DNA from: Microbacterium sp. 3J1
GTDB taxonomy: Bacteria; Actinomycetota; Actinomycetes; Actinomycetales; Microbacteriaceae
Direction: 5' to 3'
DNA length: 64,000 nucleotides
NCBI RefSeq assembly: GCF_001049495.1
Contig: NZ_CDWI01000010.1
Span: forward strand, 1 to 64,000
The notes beneath the pieces are model-generated. The model searched no databases, was not told the origin of the DNA, and saw only the letters and a list, made by a program, of their open reading frames with translations. Positions 17,224-25,195 of the stretch are shown piece after piece; positions within the stretch are counted from its first letter, which is position 1; each line of letters starts with the position of its first letter. A program made the position numbers and the translations under genes.

Positions 17224-17694
17224 TCAGCGCACGGCGTCGGCGAGGTGACGCGCGTCGTGGCTCAGCACCTTGACGATGATCCCGTGACGACGAAGCTCGG
17301 CAGCGGTGCGGGTGCCTTCCTCGGCATCGCGGCCGAGCGCCTTCATGTTCGCGACGACGAGCACGTCGCCGGGCTTGAGCGTGGCGATGAGGCGCGAGAG
17401 GCGGTCGCTCCAGCTCTCGAGGATGTCGGGCGCCGGGTGGCGGAACCCTTCGATCGGAACTCCGAATCGCGTGAGGTCCTCGCGCTGCTCGACGACAGAG
17501 GGCATTCCCTCGCGGGAGACGACGAGACCGACCAGGCGAGAGCCGTCGGGTCGGGCCAGCCAGAAGTCGCGGTTCTGCTGCAGCTCGGTGAAGCACTTGG
17601 GGCACTCAGCGGCCGCGTGCGGCAGGTGCAGCGGGCTGGTCAGCGCCTCGTCGACGGATGCCGTCGCCTTCATGGAATCAGTCGTCTCGCTCAT
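17224..17694 (-). CDS. Serine-resolvase-like protein with degraded active site
   Basis: 156 residues. Residues ~54-150 align by eye with the N-terminal catalytic domain of serine recombinases: GLVVSREG (S60 in the position of the nucleophile), VVEQREDL, then LKPGDVLVVANMKALGRD. Resolvases have D-R-x-x-R in the last motif (KLDRLGR); here the Asp and first Arg are Lys and Ala, and only the last Arg remains. There is no C-terminal DNA-binding helix-turn-helix, and the N-terminus has one CxxC pair (C31, C34). It is therefore unlikely to recombine DNA. The ATG at 17694 follows GGAGG. It converges on eccC and is followed by mdh in the same orientation. Its true role is unknown. Confidence 0.72.
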   Translation of the reverse strand: MSETTDSMKATASVDEALTSPLHLPHAAAECPKCFTELQQNRDFWLARPDGSRLVGLVVSREGMPSVVEQREDLTRFGVPIEGFRHPAPDILESWSDRLSRLIATLKPGDVLVVANMKALGRDAEEGTRTAAELRRHGIIVKVLSHDARHLADAVR

Positions 17695-17766
17695 CGCGCA
17701 CCTCCGGCTTCCATTCTGCCCTGATCGAGGGCTGAGCGGTGACCGTTCAGGGCGCGGATGCGCGGC

Positions 17767-18756
17767 TCAGAGCAGCCCGAGAGCCTGCACGGCGTCGCGT
17801 TCGCCGATCAGTTCCGCGACGGAGGCGTCGATCCGAGCGCGCGACCACTCGCTCACCTCGAGCCCCTCCACGATCCGCCATTCGCCGTCGATCGACCGCA
17901 CGGGGAACGACGAGATCAGTCCGGCCGGAACGCCGTACTCGCCATGCGACACGACGCCCGCCGACGTCCAGTCCTCGGAGCCGCGCACCCAGTCGCGCAC
18001 ATGATCGATCGTCGCACTCGCCGCGGACGCGACCGACGATGATCCGCGCACCTCGATGATCTCCGCCCCGCGCTTCGCGACCCGCGGGATGAAGGTCTCG
18101 TCGAGCCAGGTCGGGACGTCGCCGACGATCGCCTCGAGGGCGTCGACGACCGGCTTGCCGCCCACCGTGGCGAAGGACACGTCGGGGAACTGCGTCGCCG
18201 AGTGGTTGCCCCAGATCGGCACGCGTCGCACCGTGTCGACCGGTACTCCGAGGGTCTGGGCGAGCTGAGCCCGCGCGCGGTTCTCATCCAGACGCGTCAG
18301 CGCCGTGAACCGCTCGGCGGGAACCCCGTCGGCGGAGGCGGCGGCGATGAGTGCGTTCGTGTTCGCGGGATTGCCGACGACGGTCACACGCACGTCGGGC
18401 GACGCGTGGGCGGCGATCGCGGCACCCTGAGGGCCGAAGATGCCTGCGTTCGCGGCGAGCAGGTCCGCGCGCTCCATTCCCGGACCCCGAGGGCGTGCGC
18501 CCACGAGCAGGGCGAGATCGGTCCGGTCGAAACCGACGGCCGGGTCATCCGTCACCTCGACGTGCTCCAGGAGCCCGAACGCCCCGTCCTGCAGCTCGAG
18601 GGCCGCACCTTCTGCGGCGCCGAGTCCCTGCGGGATCTCGAGCAGTCGCAGGCGCACCTTCTCGTCCGGTCCGAGCAGGTCGCCGGCGGCGATGCGGAAC
18701 AGCAGCGCGTAGCCGATCTGGCCGCCCGCGCCCGTGATGGTGATCGTGGTGGTCAT
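17767..18756 (-). CDS. mdh: Malate dehydrogenase
   Basis: 329 residues, the usual length for the group-2 (cytosolic-type) NAD-malate dehydrogenases of Actinobacteria. It shows the NAD loop [12 protein letters not shown] (residues 9-20), the substrate Arg segment [15 protein letters not shown] (about 87-100), [17 protein letters not shown] with the catalytic Asp, and IWGNHS with the catalytic His H185. It interconverts malate and oxaloacetate in the TCA cycle. It stands alone, divergent from the zinc peptidase with 50 bases between. Confidence 0.97.
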   Translation of the reverse strand: MTTTITITGAGGQIGYALLFRIAAGDLLGPDEKVRLRLLEIPQGLGAAEGAALELQDGAFGLLEHVEVTDDPAVGFDRTDLALLVGARPRGPGMERADLLAANAGIFGPQGAAIAAHASPDVRVTVVGNPANTNALIAAASADGVPAERFTALTRLDENRARAQLAQTLGVPVDTVRRVPIWGNHSATQFPDVSFATVGGKPVVDALEAIVGDVPTWLDETFIPRVAKRGAEIIEVRGSSSVASAASATIDHVRDWVRGSEDWTSAGVVSHGEYGVPAGLISSFPVRSIDGEWRIVEGLEVSEWSRARIDASVAELIGERDAVQALGLL

Positions 18757-18806
18757 GCTCCGAGCCTACGTCCGATGCGGCCTCGCGGGCAGAGTACCCT
18801 CGTGGC

Positions 18807-19688
18807 ATGACTTTCAATCCCGACGCCGACGTCTCCGGAAACACCGCACGCAGACGGGGACGCGGCGCCGTCGTCGCCGGCGCGGGCGGCGTCGGCCTGC
18901 TCGGGATCATCGCGCTGATCGCGGGCCCGCTCCTCGGCATCGACCTCTCGGGGCTGATCGGCGGCGGCGGTGCGACCGGAGGCGGTTCCGAGCCCGCGGG
19001 CGGCAGCGTCATCGAGAACTGCGAGACCGGTGAGGACGCCAACCAGAACGTCGACTGCCGCGTCGCCAGCTCTCAGCTCGCGCTCGACGGCTACTGGGAG
19101 GACCAGGTCGAGCCGTACCGGGCGCCCGGGCTCATCATCGTCGACGGCTCCACGCCGACCGGCTGCGGCACCGCGTCGAACGCGGTCGGACCCTTCTACT
19201 GCCCGCCCGACGAGACCGTCTACATCGACCCGTCGTTCTTCACCCTCATGCAGCAGCAGTTCGGAGCCTCCGCGGGCAACCTCGCCCAGCTCTACATCGT
19301 CGGTCACGAGTGGGGCCACCACATCCAGTACATCACCGGCGTCATGGACCGGTATCCGAACAACGGCACCGGTCCCGACAGCAACGGCGTGCGGGTGGAG
19401 CTGCAGGCCGACTGCTACGCCGGGGCCTGGATCGGCCAGATGACGCAGGAGAAGGACAAGAACGGCGTGCCCTACCTCGAGGCGCCGACGGAGGCGCAGC
19501 TGCAGGATGCGGTGAACGCCGCCTACACCGTCGGCGACGATCACATCCAGGAGCAGTCCGGCTTCGTGAACCCGGAGAGCTTCACGCACGGCACGAGCGA
19601 GCAGCGGAAGTTCTGGTTCGCGAACGGATATCAGAACGGTCTGGGCGTGTGCGATCAGCCGCTCACGCTCGCGGGGGGCGAGCTGTAG
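18807..19688 (+). CDS. Neutral zinc metallopeptidase (YpfJ family), membrane-anchored
   Basis: 293 residues. A basic start and one hydrophobic segment (about 20-45) place the catalytic part outside the membrane, after a Gly-rich linker. The zinc site is VGHEWGHH (H167, E168, H171), with RVELQADCYAGAW further on supplying the third ligand region. YPFJ-type putative neutral zinc metallopeptidases are conserved but their substrates are unknown. Paired Cys residues suit an extracytoplasmic location. It converges on the aldehyde dehydrogenase gene with 18 bases between. Confidence 0.9.
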   Translation: MTFNPDADVSGNTARRRGRGAVVAGAGGVGLLGIIALIAGPLLGIDLSGLIGGGGATGGGSEPAGGSVIENCETGEDANQNVDCRVASSQLALDGYWEDQVEPYRAPGLIIVDGSTPTGCGTASNAVGPFYCPPDETVYIDPSFFTLMQQQFGASAGNLAQLYIVGHEWGHHIQYITGVMDRYPNNGTGPDSNGVRVELQADCYAGAWIGQMTQEKDKNGVPYLEAPTEAQLQDAVNAAYTVGDDHIQEQSGFVNPESFTHGTSEQRKFWFANGYQNGLGVCDQPLTLAGGEL

Positions 19689-19706
19689 GCATCCGGATCG
19701 CTGCGT

Positions 19707-21476
19707 TCAGGCGCGGAGTGCTCTCGTCAGCGTGGCGAGCAGGCCGCCCACCCCGCCGGTGGCGCGATGTCTGGTCAGCCCTTCGCTGACGGCGGCACCG
19801 GTGCGCGACGACACGAACCAGGGTGGCTTCGGCAGGATCGACATGCGGCCGCCGCCGTTGACGAGGGGCAGCGAGCGGGGGAAGGGCCGGAACGGGCCGC
19901 GGATGACCGAGCGCTCGACGCGATCGAGGAGCAGGGCGTTGTGCACGACGCCGATGCCGCTGCCGACGTCGGCGATCGTGCTGCCGGGGAACGCACCCCA
20001 GGTGAGGGTGGGGGTGATGAAGCCGAAGGCCGTCCAGCCGTTGATCGCGATCGATCCGTATCGCAGCGCCGCGATCGCTCGCTCGAAGGCAGGGCCGAGG
20101 GACTTCTCGGTGGCGGGGTCGATCAGCAGATTCGCACCCAGCGTGCCCTGCAGGTTCTCGTTCGCGTACGCGACGGCGCCGTCGAGGAACTCCTGGCCGG
20201 TGCCCGGCACGGTGACGACGCCCAGTACCGGTGCGAAGTACTCGGTGCGCTGCAGGGCGGTCGGGTCGTCACCGTCGCCGATCTCCACGAGCAGGCGATC
20301 GCCGAGCACGAGGGCGTCGGGGTAGGCATCCGTCGCGAGGTCCATGCGCGAGGAGGAGCCCGGGTACCAGGTCAGCCGTTCCGGAGCGTTGGCGTAGGCG
20401 CGGCGCAGTGCGGCGCGGAACGCATCGGCCTGCGCCCAGTCCGCGGAGATGATGACGACCTGACCTGCGATGCAGTTGTGTCCGCAGTTCTGCAGACGCA
20501 TGGTCGCGACGTGCTCGGCCTGATACGCGAGGTCGGCGTCGGTCCAGTCGCCGGGCACGACGATGATGGGGGAGACGCCCCCGAGTTCGGCGGTGATGGG
20601 CTTCTTCAGCTGCGGGCGGTTCTCGCGGCGCCTGCGGGTCGCTGCGGCTCCTCTGCCCCAGACGATGGCGTCGAACGTCGCGGCCGAGCCGGTGATGTGG
20701 ACGTGCGAGATTCCGGGGTGAGCAGTGAGGTGCTCCCCGACCGCGGGACCGCCGCGCACGATGCGCAGGAGGCCGGGGCCGATGAGGGGTGCGAACGCGC
20801 GCTTGTAGACGGGCACGAGGGCGTCCTGGGTCGGATTCACCTTGAGCAGGGCGGTGCGGTTGTGCGCGAGCAGTTCGTAGAGGACGTCGAGCACGGGGAT
20901 CGAGGTCACGTTGCCTGCGCCGAGCACGAGCCCGACGCCGCCCGATGCGGCGGGGGTGCGCTGCGCGAGTCCTGCCGATGCCCTGGCCGCACCGGGGGTG
21001 ACGCCGGGTTCGAGCCACACCTCGCCCGTGTACCCCGAGAGCAGCAGGCGGTCGATCCCGGTCAGGGGGAACGCGTGCACGCGGGTGCGACCTCCCGGCG
21101 CGCGGTCGACCCGGATGCCGTCCAGCGGGTTCCTGCCGTGCGCCAGCCGCGACAGCGTCTCGATGTACGCGTCGAGGGCGCCGAGCGCGCTGTAGGGCCC
21201 GCTCAGCCACTCCTCCCCGCGCAGCGGATGCCTGTCGTCGAGGCCCTTCGATGCGGCGGCGGTGGTCGCCCAGTCCTCGGCCGCCGCGGCGACGCTCGTC
21301 CGCACTGCTCGCAGCAGCGTGATCCGCTGGGCGAGGGTGAGAGCGGCCCACGTGCGGGTTCCCGTCTGGAGCTCGTCGATCGCGGCGTCGAGGCGGACGC
21401 GTTCCGTCTCGCCGAGCTCGGATCCGGTGACCGCACCGGTCGCAGGTGAAACGGGCGGCGTGCTCGCGGAAGTCAT
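19707..21476 (-). CDS. Aldehyde dehydrogenase-superfamily protein
   Basis: 589 residues, longer than the usual ~480-500. ALDH signatures are AELGGVSPIIV (catalytic Glu region), CGHNCIAGQV (probable catalytic Cys), HITGSAATFDAIV (nucleotide-binding) and TEYFAPVLGVV. The extra length is an N-terminal ~85-residue extension and a C-terminal ~75 residues (MSILPKPPWFVSSRTG onward). The substrate cannot be assigned. It lies 27 bases downstream of the GPH-type symporter gene in the same direction, so the two may form an operon handling an imported sugar or aldehyde; that is inference. Confidence 0.85.
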   Translation of the reverse strand: MTSASTPPVSPATGAVTGSELGETERVRLDAAIDELQTGTRTWAALTLAQRITLLRAVRTSVAAAAEDWATTAAASKGLDDRHPLRGEEWLSGPYSALGALDAYIETLSRLAHGRNPLDGIRVDRAPGGRTRVHAFPLTGIDRLLLSGYTGEVWLEPGVTPGAARASAGLAQRTPAASGGVGLVLGAGNVTSIPVLDVLYELLAHNRTALLKVNPTQDALVPVYKRAFAPLIGPGLLRIVRGGPAVGEHLTAHPGISHVHITGSAATFDAIVWGRGAAATRRRRENRPQLKKPITAELGGVSPIIVVPGDWTDADLAYQAEHVATMRLQNCGHNCIAGQVVIISADWAQADAFRAALRRAYANAPERLTWYPGSSSRMDLATDAYPDALVLGDRLLVEIGDGDDPTALQRTEYFAPVLGVVTVPGTGQEFLDGAVAYANENLQGTLGANLLIDPATEKSLGPAFERAIAALRYGSIAINGWTAFGFITPTLTWGAFPGSTIADVGSGIGVVHNALLLDRVERSVIRGPFRPFPRSLPLVNGGGRMSILPKPPWFVSSRTGAAVSEGLTRHRATGGVGGLLATLTRALRA

Positions 21477-21503
21477 CGGCGTCTCCTTCGGTGGGGTTTC
21501 AGC

Positions 21504-22913
21504 TTAGGCGGGGGCGATCTCGACGTCGGCTCGACGCAGGTGGTAGCCGCGCAGCGCGACGAGGCTCGCCGCCATGAGCGCGGCGGGGAGGATGCTGAAG
21601 CTCAGCACGATGCCCGTGATGGCGGCGGCCGGCTGTGCGGTCGTCGCACCTGCGACGGTGGACACGTAGCCCGTCGCGGCCAGGGTGAGGGACACGACAG
21701 TGGCACCCAGTGCGAATCCCACCGTCTCACCGGCCGTCCACACCCCGGTGAACGTTCCGGCTCGTCCACGGCCATGCCGGTGCTCGTCGTGCGAGATCAC
21801 GTCGGGCAGCATCGCCATCGGCAGCGACTGCAATCCGGCGTAGGCGACGCCGGCCACCGCGATCGACCCGAACATCCATGTGCCCGGCGTCCACACGGCG
21901 AGAGTGAGCGACGCGGCGGCGACGAGGAAGACGGTGCTCGCGACGGCGAACGCCCGTTCCTTGCCGATGCGCCGGGCGACCAGCGTCCACACGGGCGTGG
22001 CCAGCAGCGCCGGCCCGACGAGCGCGACGAAGACGAGCGTCACGGCCGCCTCCGACCGCAGCACCCACGTGGCGACATACTGCGCGGACGCGAGCATCGT
22101 CCCGGTCGCCAGGGCCTGGAGCAGGAAGGTGGCCAGCAGTGCACGGAACGGCGTGCTGCGGCGCAGTGCGTCCGCACCGGCCGCGTACTGCGCGCGGATT
22201 CCCGCGGGCACCTCGACGGGTGAGACGGAGCTCGTCGCCGAGGTGGCGCGCACGACGGCGAGGCGGCGGGCCGCGGCATCCGCTGTTCTCGCGGCGACGA
22301 GCATGCCGATCCCGATCGCGAGTCCTGCCACCGCACCCATGAGCAGGTATCCCGTGACCTGGTCGGCGCCGGCGGAGCGCAGCTCGGGACCACCGGCGCC
22401 GAACAGCAGGATGGCCGCGGTCAGCACCACCACCCGCCAGCCGAGCAGACGCGTGCGCTCGTCGTAGCTGGCGGTGAGTTCGGCGGGCAGGGCGACATAG
22501 GGCACCTGGAAGAGGCTGAACGCCGTCGCGGTCGCGACGAAGGCCAGCAGCACGCACACGGCTCCTGCCGCCGGGCCCCACGAGGGCGGCACCGCGAATG
22601 TGAGGGCGAAGAAGACCGGGAGCGTGAGCGCGCCGATCACCATGAGACCCCGGCGGGAACCGCTTCGCGCGAGCTGGCGGTCGGATGCCGCGCCGATGAG
22701 CGGGTCGATGAGGACGTCCCAGATCTTCGCCGCGGTCACGATGAGGCCGGCGGCGAGGGCGGCGACGCCGAGGTTGTCGGTGAGGAAATAGGTGAGAACG
22801 AGGCCGGGCAGGGTGGCGTATCCGCCGGTGCCGAGCGACCCGGCCGCGTACAGTGCGATCGTTCCGACGGACAGGCGGACGGACGCTCGGTCAGGCCGAG
22901 CCTCGGTGCTCAT
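21504..22913 (-). CDS. MFS transporter, glycoside-pentoside-hexuronide (GPH) type
   Basis: 469 residues with about twelve transmembrane helices. The early loop ends in IWDVLIDPLIGAASDR, the characteristic D-P-x-x-G-x-x-S-D-R signature of the GPH cation symporters (MelB-like). The N-terminus starts near helix 1 (IALYAAGSLGTGGYA). It probably couples H+ or Na+ to uptake of a sugar or glycoside. It is upstream of the ALDH-family gene by 27 bases. Confidence 0.85.
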   Translation of the reverse strand: MSTEARPDRASVRLSVGTIALYAAGSLGTGGYATLPGLVLTYFLTDNLGVAALAAGLIVTAAKIWDVLIDPLIGAASDRQLARSGSRRGLMVIGALTLPVFFALTFAVPPSWGPAAGAVCVLLAFVATATAFSLFQVPYVALPAELTASYDERTRLLGWRVVVLTAAILLFGAGGPELRSAGADQVTGYLLMGAVAGLAIGIGMLVAARTADAAARRLAVVRATSATSSVSPVEVPAGIRAQYAAGADALRRSTPFRALLATFLLQALATGTMLASAQYVATWVLRSEAAVTLVFVALVGPALLATPVWTLVARRIGKERAFAVASTVFLVAAASLTLAVWTPGTWMFGSIAVAGVAYAGLQSLPMAMLPDVISHDEHRHGRGRAGTFTGVWTAGETVGFALGATVVSLTLAATGYVSTVAGATTAQPAAAITGIVLSFSILPAALMAASLVALRGYHLRRADVEIAPA

Positions 22914-22971
22914 CGCGCCAGTGTATCGGTGGGTACCGCACGCGCGACCCCGGGGCGAGGGCCATCATCGA

Positions 22972-22990
22972 GCCGCCCGCGCCCGGCGGC
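22972..22990 (-). terminator. Short hairpin between the glutaredoxin-like and symporter genes
   Basis: GCCGCC (22972-22977) pairs with GGCGGC (22985-22990) around a 7-base loop, 7 bases past the glutaredoxin-like stop. It is a modest candidate terminator without a U-tract. Confidence 0.4.
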
Positions 22991-22996
22991 AGGACC

Positions 22997-23260
22997 TCAG
23001 ATCAGGGCGAGTTCGCGCAGCTTCGACTCGACGTCGGCGTTCGAGGGCTCGACGTGGTGCGAGGAGTCGGGGTACACGACGACCGGGATGCTCGTGCGGC
23101 CCGAGATCTCCTTCGCGACGTCGGCGGCGGAGGGGTCGGCGACGAGGTCGACATAGGTGTACTCGATGCCGAGGCCGTCGAGCTGCTTCTTGGTGCGGAT
23201 GCAGTCACGGCACCAGTCGGCGCCGAACATCGTGATCGCGGATGCTGCGGGAGAGGTCAT
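22997..23260 (-). CDS. Glutaredoxin-like/mycoredoxin protein
   Basis: 87 residues with a thioredoxin fold: ITMFGADWCRDCIRTKKQL with the CxxC pair near residues 17-20, TSIPVVVYPD with the cis-Pro, and the closing helix. Actinobacterial mycoredoxins reduce mycothiol mixed disulfides; their motif is usually WCGYC or WCPDC, here WCRDC. The ATG at 23260 is chosen over an ATG seven codons upstream because the protein then starts at the usual family position. It appears monocistronic. Confidence 0.85.
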   Translation of the reverse strand: MTSPAASAITMFGADWCRDCIRTKKQLDGLGIEYTYVDLVADPSAADVAKEISGRTSIPVVVYPDSSHHVEPSNADVESKLRELALI

Positions 23261-23337
23261 GAATCCAGCGTACGGTGGCACGGCTGGGGGAGGGCCGGAT
23301 GCTCGGCGTCGCCGATCACCGCGGGCGCGGAGTCCCG

Positions 23338-23366
23338 GCGTGCGGCCCGTCGGGCGGGCCGCACGC
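23338..23366 (-). terminator. Strong hairpin terminator after the TagD-like gene
   Basis: A perfect 12-pair stem (23338-23349 with 23355-23366; core GTGCGGCCCG / CGGGCCGCAC) closes a TCGGG loop 9 bases past the stop of the cytidylyltransferase-like gene. Confidence 0.7.
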
Positions 23367-23375
23367 GAGCGCGTG

Positions 23376-23834
23376 TCAGCGGGACGCGAGCGCGGGCACG
23401 CCCAGGGACGCCCCCGCGGTGATCGCGTCGAGTGCCCGGCGCAGCGACGAGCTCGACGTGTGCGCCGTGTACGGGAAGTACACGACCTCGACGCCGACCT
23501 CTGCGAACTCGCGTTCGAGCCGCAGGCCCTTGTCGGTGCCTCGCCAGTCGTCGCCCTTGAAGAAGTGCGTGAACTGCACCTCCTGCCACGAGTCCATCTT
23601 CGACGGAGTCGTCTCGACGTAGACGTCGTCGACGAACGAGATGTGGCGGACGATCTCCGCCCGCTCCGCGGTCGGGATGACGGGCTCGATGCCCTTCACC
23701 TGCCGCAGCATCTCATCGCTGACGACACCCGCGACGAGGACGTCGCAGTGCTGCTTGGCGTGACGAAGAAGGTTCAGATGCCCGACGTGAAACAGGTCGA
23801 AGGCACCAACGGCATAGCCGACGCGCGTCCCCAT
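23376..23834 (-). CDS. Cytidylyltransferase-like protein (glycerol-3-phosphate cytidylyltransferase type)
   Basis: 152 residues with the nucleotidyltransferase signature GAFDLFHVGHLNLL (HxGH at about residues 16-19), the K-G-D-D-W region that contacts substrate, and HTSSSSLRRAL in the place of the RTEGIST-type motif. It resembles TagD/TarD, which makes CDP-glycerol from CTP and glycerol-3-phosphate, though the substrate could be another polyol phosphate. A CDP-alcohol phosphatidyltransferase gene at 29931 could use a CDP-activated product. Its leader carries two perfect GGGG-loop hairpins. It is transcribed alone. Confidence 0.85.
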   Translation of the reverse strand: MGTRVGYAVGAFDLFHVGHLNLLRHAKQHCDVLVAGVVSDEMLRQVKGIEPVIPTAERAEIVRHISFVDDVYVETTPSKMDSWQEVQFTHFFKGDDWRGTDKGLRLEREFAEVGVEVVYFPYTAHTSSSSLRRALDAITAGASLGVPALASR

Positions 23835-23914
23835 GATCTCCCCAGATCAGTGATTCCCCAGAGTGCGGATCCCCATCCGCACAGCGACTCCCACAGCCGC
23901 ATCCCTGCACTCTA
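23835..23914 (-). promoter_or_regulatory. Leader with two GGGG-loop hairpins and a TAGAGT -10 box
   Basis: Read on the minus strand. The -10 box TAGAGT is at 23914-23909, with a weak -35. In the ~68-base leader, GTGCGGAT-GGGG-ATCCGCAC is a perfect hairpin (23882-23863), a further CTGGGGAAT word is centred at 23857, and GATCT-GGGG-AGATC (23848-23835) abuts the ATG and would mask the ribosome site when folded. An AACCGGTT palindrome sits at 23920-23927. See the related leaders near 28831, 32453 and 49847. Confidence 0.55.
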
Positions 23915-23992
23915 GCAGGAACCGGTTTCGCCGCGCATAGGAACCCGTGGAACTATGGATGCCGCAGCGGATGCGAACAGCAGCGAAGGGGG

Positions 23993-25177
23993 ATGCTCGT
24001 GACGACAGCGGTCACCGTCATCGTCCCCACGTTCAACGAGCGCGACAACGTCGCGGAGCTCGTCGCACGGACGGCCGAGGCGCTCGCCGGATACGACGCG
24101 GAGATCCTCTTCGTCGACGACAGCTCCGACGACACCGCGGCCGAGGTCGCACGCGTCGCCGCCGATGCGCCTCTGCCCGTGCGCGTCATCCATCGCCCCG
24201 AGAACACGGGCGGGCTCGGCGGCGCGGTGGTCGTCGGACTCCATGCCGCGGCCGCCGACCTCTGCATCGTGATGGACGGCGATCTGCAGCATCCGCCCGA
24301 ACTGCTCCCCGCGCTGCTGGCCAGGCACGCCGAGGCCGACGCCGACGTGGTCGCCGCATCACGCTACATCGGCGGCGGCGACACCAGCGGTCTCGGCACC
24401 GCCGTGCGCTTCGGGGTGTCGCGCGCGGCGACGTGGCTGACCCGGGCGATGTTCCCCATCCGGCTCTCGCGCAGCACGGACCCGATGACCGGGTTCTTCC
24501 TCGTGGACCGCAGCCGGCTCGACCTGCCGGCGCTCAAGCCGCAGGGATTCAAGATCCTGCTCGAGATCCTCGCCCGCACCGACCTTCGCATCGCCGAGAT
24601 CCCGATGGAGTTCGCCGAGCGGCGGCACGGCACCTCGAAGGCGAGCCTGCGTCAGGGGGCGACGTTCGTCGCGCACCTCGCGAGACTCCGCTTCGGCAAG
24701 ATGTCGCTGTTCGCCCTGATCGGCGCGATCGGAGCGGCCGCCAACCTCGGCATCATGTGGATGCTGACGGCATTCGGCGTCCCCTACATCTGGGCGGCGA
24801 TCATCGGCGCCGAGGTCACCATCATCGGCAACTTCCTCCTGCAGGAGCGCTTCGTCTTCGCCGACATGCGCACCGATGCCAGGGCTCTCCGGGTGCGCTT
24901 CGCCAGCTCCTTCGCCTTCAACAACGTCGAGGCCGCGCTGCGCATCCCCGTGATGGCGCTCATGGTCGAGACGTGGCACATCTCGAGCGTCCTCGCCACA
25001 GGGCTGTCGCTGATCGTGGCTTTCTTCGCGCGCTTCCTGTTCCACTCGCTCGTGGTGTACGCGCCGCAGCGACGGCGAGGGGCGGATGCCGCGGCGTCGG
25101 AGCCGAAGCCCGACACGGCGACGCTGCGGGTGATGCGGGCCATCGACGCCGAGGCCATGAAGCCCGGCGAGCTCTGA
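23993..25177 (+). CDS. GT2 polyprenol-phosphate glycosyltransferase fused to GtrA-like domain
   Basis: 394 residues. Residues ~1-230 are a family 2 glycosyltransferase of the dolichol-phosphate-mannose synthase type: TVIVPTFNERDNV, EILFVDDSSDDT, MDGDLQHPPE (the DxD site), TDPMTGFFLVDR and EFAERRHGTSK. A GtrA-like membrane domain follows (about 240-365) with four helices, including NFLLQERFVFAD. Such proteins load a sugar onto polyprenyl phosphate and help flip it, feeding extracytoplasmic glycosyl transfer. The ATG at 23993 follows GAAGGGGG; a GTG two codons later is also possible. It converges on ugd, with a small shared hairpin between. Confidence 0.92.
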   Translation: MLVTTAVTVIVPTFNERDNVAELVARTAEALAGYDAEILFVDDSSDDTAAEVARVAADAPLPVRVIHRPENTGGLGGAVVVGLHAAAADLCIVMDGDLQHPPELLPALLARHAEADADVVAASRYIGGGDTSGLGTAVRFGVSRAATWLTRAMFPIRLSRSTDPMTGFFLVDRSRLDLPALKPQGFKILLEILARTDLRIAEIPMEFAERRHGTSKASLRQGATFVAHLARLRFGKMSLFALIGAIGAAANLGIMWMLTAFGVPYIWAAIIGAEVTIIGNFLLQERFVFADMRTDARALRVRFASSFAFNNVEAALRIPVMALMVETWHISSVLATGLSLIVAFFARFLFHSLVVYAPQRRRGADAAASEPKPDTATLRVMRAIDAEAMKPGEL

Positions 25178-25195
25178 GCCCCTCGCCTCAGGGGC
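25178..25195. terminator. Bidirectional hairpin between GT2-GtrA and ugd
   Basis: GCCCCT (25178-25183) pairs with AGGGGC (25190-25195) around a 6-base loop, filling the 10-base convergent gap and overlapping the ugd stop. Confidence 0.5.

Noticed and set aside
17224..17694. Resolvase-like gene as a sign of a mobile element
   Set aside because: No terminal repeats, no DNA-binding domain and no base-composition change; flanking genes are chromosomal.
19767..21449. Long frame opposite the aldehyde dehydrogenase gene, and similar ones at 3436-6342 and 32630-35455
   Set aside because: Same cause; sense genes have clear family motifs and overlapping start/stop junctions, the antisense frames do not.
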